From Terfezia claveryi (Eukaryota; Ascomycota; Pezizomycetes; Pezizales; Pezizaceae), in assembly GCA_015179025.1 (NCBI GenBank), contig WHUX01000003.1, forward strand, positions 186,001 through 250,000: 64,000 bases of DNA, written 5' to 3'. A program made the translations under genes and the position numbers. Within the stretch, counting starts at the first letter, position 1, and every line of letters begins with the position of its first letter. Below are positions 47,391-56,087 of this stretch, piece after piece. The notes under the pieces are model-generated. The model searched no databases, was not told the DNA's origin, and saw nothing but the letters and a program-made list of their open reading frames with translations.

Positions 47391-48979
47391 GTCAGCTTTG
47401 ACTGATGAGTTTGAGGTATTAATCTCTCTATATTTCCTAGCTTATTTGCTCAAGTCATCCAACTAACGATATAGTAGATAAATACCTGCTTTTCCGTTTG
47501 CTTTGCTGGGGAGATAGTTGCTTTGTTTCTTTATTTTTGTACTTTATTACTTTGTTTTTTTTTTTGCTGGTATTATAATCATGAGACGTCGTGGAGCTGG
47601 GGATGAATTGCTTCCGATCCTGTACATGATCACAGAACAACAGAACAATCACACAGATCATACATTCTCCTGGTCATCACCACTCCTCCAACAACTCATA
47701 TTTGGGTATAGTTGGCTACCCTACCTTCGTCATCACCCTTTAACCGTAATATACACCCGACTAAGCATTGCCCTACTTACCCATGGCTCTTGTTCATCAT
47801 TTTATTTCTCTCAAACGCAAATGGATTCCTTTGCCAAACTGATGAATCTCATTCCCTCCGCCTGCAGACATGTTTATCAATCACCAAGGGCTGTAGGACG
47901 TTACCTCTTGGAGCTCTACGAAGGTAGAAGGGGCGAATATTGGAGCCTACTATCCTGCTGGGGAAGGGGTGAATATTAAATTTATCGCAGGCTGTATATC
48001 GAGCTGAGGAAGGGGCGAATATTTGTGTCTATCGAAGTTGGCGAGTGTAGGATAATGTGGTAGATATGAAAAAATAACGCGGCCATAGAGTTAGGTGGTT
48101 GCACATCAAGCTGGAGCTGGGGCGAATGTTCAGTATATTTTAGGCTGTAGGTATATCAAGTCAGGGAGTGTGGGAGATGTGATATATTGTAGGCTGATGA
48201 AGGAGGAGGGAATGACCGTACAATATATAGTAAATGATCCTGAGGGCCTGCTGATCTGTCATACTCTAGGGCATCTCGAGATAAAGCAAGCCTTCAAAGT
48301 TGGTTTAGGGGCTGTAGATTAGGCTGGTGGCTGCAGAGTCTGGTGTGGTGTGCCAAAAGAGGACTAGCACGATTCCGAAAATGGTAGTCTGTGAGACCAG
48401 AAATGGTAGGGGCCAAATCGGGACTGTCTAGTGTGACTTCCCAAAAAGGTAATTAAGCAATGCTAGGCAAAATAATTGCAGATTACCAGTTTGGTACTGC
48501 GGAGGGAGACTTTATCGCGTGGTCACCCACCGTGGTACTGACCGATACTACTTTAAATAAACTCGGTTTGATGAACTTGGAAGACATACTGGGGCGCGTT
48601 ATTTTTGTTGAAGAGTTGGCATCAATGAAGGCTAAAGGTGTCATGCATCGGCCAGAAAACAATTAGGTATATATTGTGACATGAACAGAGTTTTGGGGAT
48701 GTTCAGGTGCCGCTATCATGATGCATAAACTCTAAAGATACAAAATAAAATGTACGTACTGATGGGAGGTACTGTATATACATAGTTCTAGTATTGGCGA
48801 TTACGAAGCAGTGCGCTTATGCTTTGGTGGGGTCCACTAAATCTGTTCATACTCCTTATTGGTAATGTATTGACATTGAGAGAGTTGTAGTCCTTTCTCT
48901 GTTAGTATGACCATAAACTACAAGTATTACCTTAAGTTCCATATTGATAAATACACAAGAGTTAAAGGAAAGAGAGATG
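47391..48979. other. Repetitive non-coding region
   Basis: Degenerate repeats of the form GGAAGGGGCGAATATT occur at ~47930, 47965, 48010 and 48115. The frames at 47518-47979 and 48460-48666 lack recognised domains. The latter (MLGKIIADYQFGTAEGDFIA) has protein-like composition but no homology that I can name. Confidence 0.4.
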
Positions 48980-49740
48980 AAGCCGAGTTCAGCAAATGCA
49001 GAGGAGAGTCTTTTGAACTATTGAAGAGATGCTTGCTTTAACCTATACAAGGCTTTGCGTAACCGAAGAATCTTGCCATCTAAACCAATACCAAGAGGAG
49101 GTAAAATCCAGATTTCTTCAATGAGATCACCATTCAGGAAAGCTAATTTGATATCTAGTTGTTCAATATCTAAACCTAGGTGATTTGCAAAGGGCAAATC
49201 ATAATCAAGGCCTTCTTATTGAGAATAGCCCTTTGCAATGATTATGGCTTTGTGACGTTCAATGGCATTATGCTTAACCTTAGATACCCGCCTAAAACCA
49301 ACAGGTTATCGACTTGAGGGTAATATAGACATATCATGGATTGTCTATATTTGAGTATCGACGATTGACTAGTAATCCTCAAGCATAGCTCGTTACTATG
49401 CATTAGTATCTAGAGAAGCGGCTTTAGGATACTTTTTCCAGTCGAGTTTGGGAGTCTCTAGAGGTTCTATGAACCTTTTTGATCGACTTGACTTTCGTGT
49501 AGTAGATGTATTGGCCGTAGGATGATAGGGAGGAGTTGAGGGACTAGCGATTGAAGATTCAGAAGCTCTCTCTGACTCAAAGTTCTCATCAGAGTATTGT
49601 TCATACTCTTATGTATTTGATAGAGGAGGAGGAAGGAGCTGTAGTGTCTGATATAGAGGTGGAGGAACTGGAGTAGAAGGTCCGATGTCAGACCTCCTAC
49701 TAGTATCTCCACCTTGCTGGTATGCCTGAGCAACAAACCC
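48980..49740 (-). pseudogene. Ty1/copia polyprotein relic (reverse transcriptase start)
   Basis: Minus-strand pieces in several frames match the copia linker and reverse transcriptase in order: a Ser/Pro-rich segment (SRSKRFIEPLETPKLDWKKY), VGFRRVSKVKHNAIERHKAI with IIAKGYSQ, LDIEQLDIKLAFLNGDLIEE, and KILRLRKALYRLKQASLQ followed by a stop where Trp is expected. Stops and shifts mark it as dead. No LTR pair bounds it. Confidence 0.75.
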
Positions 49741-50180
49741 GAACTCTATACAATTATCCCGTAATCAATGCAGGTATAGGACCCTCAGTATATCAAACAT
49801 CACAATACCTCATACTAGAACAACCCCACCATGGAATCTCTTAACTGGTCGACTTAGATAGTGAGCTACATGTGTATCATAAGTCATTCGCAGAAGGTGA
49901 AGACTGCACATTGTTAGCATCTGTGGATGTAATGAAGTAAGGGGGGTAGGAGGTGGAGCTTAGGAGGATCGAACACCAGGTTTCTCTAAAGCAGGACTGT
50001 AATTACAAAGCGTATTAAAAACAGAGAGCTATAGTAGTGCATAATTTAAATCATGCCTCCCTAGGCATAGGGGTGTATAGAGTAAGAGAGTACAGAGGAC
50101 TCTCGATACAAGCATATTGTTCGGACCGGGAGAAGTATGCTTGTAATCAATATATGCTTATAGCAAGAGAAAATAGGTAA

Positions 50181-50555
50181 CTATAAAATGAAGTTAACTA
50201 GCGCTAGGAAATGTTGTGGAATAGGCTTATGAATCCAATAAACAAGAAATATCCAAACGAGAGTAGTAGGTGTGGAGGCGGGAATGTCAAGGAGAGGAGG
50301 CACCAGAAAGTCAGTGATCCTGCGCTGAACATGCAGACGCCTACATTGAATTTCTAGAGTCTCAATACTTTTCTCCTCACGCTGTAGAACATCTTGTAGG
50401 TCCCTGACATTGGCTGTAGGTTCAGCTTGAAGAGAAAAGGAGAGTAATCCTTCAATATGCGCGGGTGCTACCCTGAGGTGTAATCGGTCAAGCTCCGACC
50501 ATGCCTGATGCTGTTGGACAACCGAAGATTTGGAAGAAGAGGCCATTGTTTTCAC
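50181..50555 (-). CDS. Small ORF of the TIR element family
   Basis: A 124-aa ATG frame (MKTMASSSKSSVVQQHQAWS) with a predicted helical, possibly coiled-coil middle (NVRDLQDVLQREEKSIETLE, IQCRRLHVQRRITDFL). A decayed relative is recognisable in the sister element near 53560-53710 (AHIE...FSLQ, AGLLISW), so it is carried by the family rather than by the site. It is not a transposase that I recognise. Whether it is translated is unknown. Confidence 0.35.
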   Translation of the reverse strand: MKTMASSSKSSVVQQHQAWSELDRLHLRVAPAHIEGLLSFSLQAEPTANVRDLQDVLQREEKSIETLEIQCRRLHVQRRITDFLVPPLLDIPASTPTTLVWIFLVYWIHKPIPQHFLALVNFIL

Positions 50556-50663
50556 AGTCAGTATGTAGTCTATACATTATCGGATCACTCGGTCTGATAA
50601 AAAACCAAGTAAGCTAATTTGACGTGAACAGGTGACATAAAATCGAGAGTGCATCATCATTTG

Positions 50664-50783
50664 ACATCTACGACCATAGACTGAAGAAAACGAGGCATCC
50701 CGTCCGCTCTGCCATATCTAAGCTTCAGATCGCCAGGCTAGTACTGCAGTGGGTGACCATGCGGGAATCCCTGGTGTTGTAGA
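50664..50783 (+). rRNA. 5S rRNA gene inside a TIR element (copy 1)
   Basis: 120 nt starting ACATCTACGACCATAGACTG, with the conserved GCATCCCGTCCGCTCTGCCA core, GTGGGTGACCATGCGGGAAT and end GGTGTTGTAGAT followed by a T-run terminator. The upstream ~110 bp (containing ACATAAAATCGAGAGTGCAT) is repeated before copy 2, giving a tandem unit of about 283 bp. The conserved core is intact and the gene may be transcribed by Pol III. Confidence 0.88.
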
Positions 50784-50946
50784 TTTTTTTTATTTCTCAC
50801 AGCACTTAGCTACAGTATATACATCATCGGGATGCTGATTACTCGGTTTGTTATACGGATTTCGACGATTTAGGCCTGATACAAAACCAAGTAAGCTAAT
50901 TTGGGAGTGCATAGGTGACATAAAATCGAGAGTGCATCATCATTTG

Positions 50947-51066
50947 ACATCTACGACCATAGACTGAAGAAAAAGAGGCATCCCATTTGCTCTGCCATAT
51001 CGAAGCTTTAGATCGCCGGGCTAGTACTGCAGTGGGTGACCACGTAGGAATCCCTGGTGTTGTAGA
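50947..51066 (+). rRNA. 5S rRNA gene inside a TIR element (copy 2, diverged)
   Basis: Same 120-nt layout as the copy 283 bp upstream, but the highly conserved CCCGTCCGCTC reads CCCATTTGCTC and other positions differ (CACGTAGGAATCC). The change in the core loop suggests relaxed constraint, so it may be a pseudogene. T7 follows the 3' end. Confidence 0.78.
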
Positions 51067-51868
51067 TTTTTTTGACTTCTGTTTTGTCTATGTCCACCAC
51101 GATGATTGTAATGGTACTCCCATCCCAATGCCGATATTCCCCAAATCCCGAAACCATAGCATCTCTTGAAATTCCTCGTAAGTCAATAAGTACGAATAGG
51201 GGTATTCAATCTTAAAATAATCAAGCAATTAAATTGAAAATTGTAATCGACGTTCTAAGCCGAAAATATTCGTTGCGACCCTCGATCATAGGATTCAGTT
51301 GTTATCGCATTAAGATTGTCTCAGGAGATGCAATTCTGCGGGGTAATTTCTTATCGACAAGTACCGGTACCTATTTGTGGTTTAGCCGACACAAGCATAT
51401 GTATGGTGACTAAGCGAAAAAAATAAGAATATTCTTGTATCCAAAATATGCTTATCTACTATGTGGGACCGGCGAATGTATGCTTGTATCGAGAGACCTC
51501 TGTAATAATATATGGCATATTAGCTATAGAAAAAGGTCTAGGAAAGCGTATGAAGACTAGGTACTGGTATAGCTATAGGACTGCGTAATATAAAGTATTT
51601 CTTGAACGCTTTGGATTTCACAACTGTCTGTCAGTTCTAACTCCCATCGATCCCAAAGTACAACTGGTTTAGGCTGACGGTTCAGAACCCCCTTATGAAC
51701 GTACCTTATTTTAGGTGTCTTTAATAGGTCGAAAGTTTCGCCTAGACTAACAACAGTGATGCTCACGTCGGTCTTGAATGAGCGCCATTTTGACTAGCTG
51801 AGCCGATTCATAGGACGTAGTTTGTAAGTATTCCATCCCAATATAATCAACTATTTCTTGTACTTTGG

Positions 51869-52186
51869 TTACTTTAGTAACAAAGAGGTGTTTGGTTTGG
51901 GTATTACTCGACGTAGCCAACGTTGATGATTTGCTATCGAAGTTGATTGTTTACTCCTCCCAAGACCGGCACAAGTATGTTGTGCATATAGTGCTCTCAC
52001 TTCAATGTACCTATCATCCTTATATGAAGCAGATAATCGCCATAAGCATCCGCTAGTATTATGTTGACAAGTATAGGAGGCACGTAATTCGTCTTTTCTT
52101 CGAGACTTGGAAAGCAAACTGTGTTTGAATGGCCCAATCCTCCAATTCAGATCGCAGGTCTTTCCAGCTTGCAAAACACTGTCCAA
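51869..52186 (-). pseudogene. MULE-type transposase N-terminal relic
   Basis: A 105-residue frame contains the zinc-binding fold of MuDR/FAR1-like transposases: ASYTCQHNTSGCLWRLSASY then YIEVRALYAQHTC, that is C-x6-C ... H-x-C, followed by basic RWLRRVIPK. The downstream frame 51766-51557 may be a further crumb. No DDE catalytic domain is present, so it cannot act on its own. Confidence 0.5.
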
Positions 52187-52261
52187 TCTTCATTGTCATA
52201 TTATCGATAGTGACAGAAGCGAATAAAAACTGCAAAAGCTGATAAGAGTGCAGAAGATAAA

Positions 52262-52345
52262 AGGAAGGTAAGTGCGGAAGGTAAGTGCGGAAGGTAAGTG
52301 CGGAAGGTAAGTGTGGAAATGTGAGTACGGAAGGTAAGAATGCCG
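52262..52345. repeat. Short tandem repeat, GGAAGGTAAGTGC units
   Basis: Five to six units of about 13-14 bp (GGAAGGTAAGTGC and variants). Wider degenerate repeats of AAGACAAGCACGGAAATGAA type follow at 52490-52640 and 52915-52990. Confidence 0.85.
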
Positions 52346-53037
52346 AAAGTATGAGTGAGCTTGCGAAGACTGTAAGAGCTCGGGAGGTATAGTGAAATTG
52401 AGAACTATAGAAGGAATTGAGACCTATACAAGATATTTAAGAACCACACATATGAGATAAAGGAAAGCTAGAGAGGCTTAGGAAAGCTAAAAGAGTAAAA
52501 CAAACCCGGAAATGAAGTTTCTAGAGAGGGTCAAAGAGGCCAGAATTGCCAGACAAGTACGGAAATGAAGTATCCAAAGAGGCCTATGAAGGTCAGAAGA
52601 GCAAGACAAGACAAGCACGGAAATCAAATATCCAAAGAGGCTCGCGCAAGGTTCCCTTACCAGAGAAGCTAGGTCGGAGAAGATTATGTATGTAACAGAG
52701 AACCTAGGGTGGGGAGGACTACCTATGCATGTACTAGAACAGGAAGCGCCAGGAAGCGCCCCGATAGGGAAGTTAGAATGGAGGAGGACTGCGTATTTAC
52801 CGGGACGGGCAAGAAGAAGAACCCAGATCATGTATAGAGGAGATTCGACGGAGCTGAGGATCTCCAGGCAAGTCTAGACAAAATACACGACTTCAAGTCA
52901 TACACTCGGGATAAGTCAGAAAAGACAAGCACGGAAATGAAGTTTCCAGAGAGAGTCAGAGAGGCCAGAAGAGTAAGACAAGCTCAGCTCAACTGGCTAT
53001 ATGGTTGTGGGTAATGCTGAGTATATGGTTGTCGCTG

Positions 53038-53116
53038 TAGCCGGCGGTTTTTTTTTTCTTTTTTGAAGTCTATATGACTATGGAGCCTTAGGCTATGAGA
53101 CGGCATAGCTGGCGGT
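53038..53116 (-). mobile_element. 5'-truncated LINE 3' end (third copy)
   Basis: T-run at 53048-53064, then GAAGTCTATATGACTATGGA and GCCTTAGGCTATGAGACGGC, the same poly(A)-tailed 3' end as at 12645 and 24390. Flanked by TAGCYGGCGGT (53038-53048, 53106-53116; one mismatch), a probable target duplication, though the surrounding DNA is itself repetitive. Confidence 0.7.
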
Positions 53117-53190
53117 ATTGCTGTCGATATGGCTGGCTATATGGCTGTCGGTATTGCTGTGTATATGGCTGTCGGTATTGCTGTGTACAG
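53105..53190. repeat. Tandem repeat, TATGGCTGTCGGTATTGCTG units
   Basis: About four units of ~20-26 bp. The array is broken at a TA by the element at 53186-53944 and its continuation (TATGGCTGGCGG) resumes at 53945. Confidence 0.85.
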
Positions 53191-53944
53191 ATGAACCTCA
53201 TTACAAGCATACCTAATACAAGCATATATTCGTTACAAGCATACCTCAAGTGTTCCCCCATAGTAAATAAGCATATTTTCATTACAAGAATATTCTTATT
53301 TTTTTGGCTTAGTCACCATACATATGCTTGTAATAAGCGCGTTACTCAATTAGGTATGCTTGTTACTTAATTAGGTATGCTTATCGATAACAAATAAGCC
53401 CGCACAACAGAGCACGCACAACTCCATAGATTACAAGTCCCACACGCAAGCGAATACTTACAGATTACCGAGTGTATCTCTAAACCTAAAGTCCACATGG
53501 CGACATATCAAACGCTGGTTTGAATCACACCTCCTCCATCTACACCTTGTGCAGCCCTAGCCCACATCGAAAGATTGCTCCTCTTCTCACTTCAAACTGA
53601 ACCTACAGGCAATAGTACTGAGCTATAACATGCCTCCACCATGAGAAAGCGCATTGAGCTTCTGAATGCGTCACCATGCTCAGCGCAGGATTACTGATTT
53701 CCTGGGTCATTCTGCATCCGGAACCTCCATCCTCTTCCTGATCTCTCCTATTATTTCTATGTATCTAGTACCCATAGTCTTATTCGCATGTTTTCTAGTA
53801 CTCATAGGCTTTTTCCGTACCTCTTCTTAAGCCCGCGCTACCTTCTTTCCATATGTAATTATTTTCCCTTAATATAAGAATATATTCGTTACAAGCATAC
53901 CTCACCTGGCCCCGGCGATATGCTTGTAATGAGGTTCATCTGTA
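53186..53944. mobile_element. 759-bp TIR element of the TACAG...ACAAGCATA family
   Basis: Perfect 26-bp inverted ends TACAGATGAACCTCATTACA plus AGCATA. The flanking tandem repeat gives the empty site (CTGTGTATATGGCTG), showing insertion at a TA that is now present on both sides. It carries the inverted 65-bp subterminal block (53267-53331) and a decayed relative of the 124-aa frame on the plus strand. It is thus a sister of 50091-51504 in opposite orientation, without 5S genes. Confidence 0.88.
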
Positions 53945-54950
53945 TATGGCTGGCGGTTTGGCTCGAGATACGGCTGGATATACAGCTCGCGAACCGCAAA
54001 CTAAGCTGGCACAGAAAACAGAGGGCCTCACTATGAGAAGCCATGTCGCGTTGTGAGAAACGTTCGTCATGCGTCGCGTTGTACCAATATATTATTGTAC
54101 GTGACATGTTCCACTAAGCGAAGGGTATTTCTTGGTTGTATTTGAAGCAGGACAGTTATATACATATAATCTTCAGATTGGTGAACTGCAATAGCTGAGA
54201 ATTCAAAAACCTCGTCCGTCCATGGGCGAGGCTACATTAACAGTTATGTGGTTGACAAAATTCACGGTACTGTTTGATTCGTCAGATCAATTATGAGCGA
54301 GAACAGATTAATCAAAGAGCCGCTGCAATTTGGAAGCATTCATAATTCATCAGATGAATTAAGGGAACATGGTATAAAGTGTGTATAGGCATCAGCTGCA
54401 GTGGTATCAGGCACGCATAACATATTTGCCTTTGTCATCATGTTTTACATTAAATTAAGGGCAGCCTAAAATACACACACGGGGTTACTATAAGTTACAA
54501 CCGCCTTTGCCATAGTAGCCAAAATGCACTACCCCAAATCACCACCTTACTTGTGAAGCCTTGCTAATGAATCGTACTCCAAACCCAGAGTGCCCAAATC
54601 GACATGAAAAAAAAAAAAAAAAGCAGCGTTCAATGACAAGAGAAAGAAAAAGACAAGCATGAAACCATTTCCCAGAACCCCAAAGTCCGCCCAAAGTAAA
54701 TGCGAGAGATTAATTGGTCGCCGCAGTCAGAAACCCATTTTTTGAGGAACAAATGAAATAATCAGAATGTGGAAAGTAAAGGTCTCAAGAAGGTTGGCTA
54801 GGATAGAGCGTGTAAAAGGTCCCCTTAAGGAAAGGATGTCCTATATTTTTTTGAAGAGAAAAGTCCGGTCTATCGGTTCATAGATGTTCAATGTCGATGG
54901 ATAGATAGGCTAGTGTTGAATTTCGGCCGGCAGTATCTAGATGCAACATT
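53945..54950. other. Intergenic region, nothing recognised
   Basis: Contains a poly(A) run at ~54607-54622 and no frame with protein-like content. The part nearest 54950 is probably the 3' flank of the KGD4 gene. Confidence 0.5.
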
Positions 54951-55354
54951 TTAGGCGATTATTGCGGCACCATCCTCAATCGCCTGTATCTCAGCCTTGC
55001 TGATGCGGAGTCTCCAGAATCGCTTTGGTAGCTCGTTTCGGTCGAAATACTCTCCCTCCTTTGACTGGATGGATGATCTAGTAGTAGTGGAGCTTGCTGA
55101 TCGGTAGCCTGTCAATGGGCCATGTTGAGATGCCCTAACTCGGTACTCGGCGAAGGAGGTGGGAAGGGAAGGGTGAGGGTCTTGAGGGTGAAGGCGAGGG
55201 GTATGATCGATTGATTCTTGACAGAAAATATTAGCTCGCGTTTGCGAATACAGACAGAAAGGCTGCGCTATTTACTTGGAATCGATCGCTTCCCTAGGAA
55301 TTGAATAAGGGGGGTATGTCCACCAGCAACACGGAGAACTCTAGAAGCAATCAT
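54951..55354 (-). CDS. KGD4: Mitochondrial alpha-ketoglutarate dehydrogenase subunit 4 (Kgd4/Ymr31)
   Basis: A compact two-exon gene: 55354-55276 and 55216-54951, with a 59-nt intron (GTAAAT...GCTAATATTTTCTGTCAAG), encoding 114 aa. It starts MIASRVLRVAGGHTPLIQFL, a basic/hydrophobic presequence-like start shared by fungal Kgd4 proteins, continues with GKRSIPKSIDHTPRLHP and ASQHGPLTGY, and ends in the conserved LPKRFWRLRISKAEIQAIED block followed by GAA. By family knowledge it is a mitochondrial matrix protein that bridges the E3 subunit to the E1-E2 core of the 2-oxoglutarate dehydrogenase complex (older name 37S ribosomal protein YMR-31). Junction phases agree and nothing is broken. It is easily missed because both exons are short. 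Confidence 0.85.
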
Positions 55355-56087
55355 TTTTGGGTATGGGATGCGTGAGTAGACGGTTTGGTTGATGTGAATG
55401 TGTCTGGGTATGGCTGAGGTGGTAAAGGTTTATGCAAACTTTGATGGCGAAAGGGCAACTATATCTACTGCGAAAGCCAGACTATCTAATACGGAGCAAT
55501 TCGGTTTCTAACGCCGTCTAAATTTCGGCAGCCAGAAGGTGTGCCAGATAAAGAAGAGTTTTCTTGTTATGATCGAATAATACAATCTCCTCAAGGCAAT
55601 TCAGCCAGCTACACCCAGGCGAGTAAAGCTGTAAGTGTCTGGCTAGAGCACATTCACCACCGTGCAAGCCAGACTACACCTCCCACCACTTCCGTAATCA
55701 GGTGGAGTTCTATTATAATAGGGCTGCATGTTTTCAACCTGACTTCTGCTTGTCAAGAGTCGTAATTGAAAGTAGTCCGGCGGGCACCAGCCTCTCGTAG
55801 AGAAATCAAAGGCCTTTTGGTCATCATATTGGTCATATTGCTTCATCTGATTCTCTGTGGGGTTCTCGCCGATACCAGATTTTTTTGAACCCCGGCGGTT
55901 GCGACAATGACTAGCTATTTGAGGTTTAGTGCATTAATCTCGAAATCGCCGTTTTGGAGACAATGAGAGAGATCTGCAGATCCCCACTGTCACATTTAGA
56001 TCCGTTCTTCACATGTCTCCAAGGTATAAGAAGCTCCCTCTACTATGAACTGATGAAACCACGGAGCGGGGAAGCATACTCAAGCCC
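55355..56087. other. Intergenic region with scattered GTCTGG transposon ends
   Basis: Several GCCAGACTA or TAGTCYGG motifs (near 55480, 55640, 55670 and 55775), some continuing GCGGGCACC, match the ends of the next element. They look like remains of earlier insertions. The first ~200 bp should contain the KGD4 promoter. Confidence 0.45.

Larger units (their letters stand above)
50091..51504. mobile_element. 1.41-kb TIR element carrying two 5S rRNA genes
   Basis: Ends are inverted repeats TACAGAGGWCTCTCGATACA continuing AGCATA (26 bp, one mismatch), each starting in TA. Inside the left end lies GGACCGG...TATGCTTGTAATCAATATA, and near the right end a 65-bp subterminal block (51391-51455) that recurs inverted at 53267-53331 in a sister element and in part at 63272-63315. 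The interior holds a minus-strand 124-aa frame and two tandem 5S rRNA units of ~283 bp. The TIR pattern groups it with 22357-23014, 53186-53944 and 62930. Confidence 0.75.

Noticed and set aside
47518..47979. 153-aa frame rich in Phe and Leu after the Crinkler-like gene
   Set aside because: Starts in a T-rich low-complexity tract, shows no domain and runs into degenerate repeats.
52262..53190. Arrays of short repeats that could suggest a CRISPR
   Set aside because: Units are contiguous tandem repeats without unique spacers, in a eukaryotic genome.
51391..53331. 65-bp inverted repeat pair taken as the ends of a 1.9-kb MULE
   Set aside because: Both blocks are subterminal parts of two separate, oppositely oriented TIR elements (50091-51504 and 53186-53944), and no 9-bp target duplication is found.
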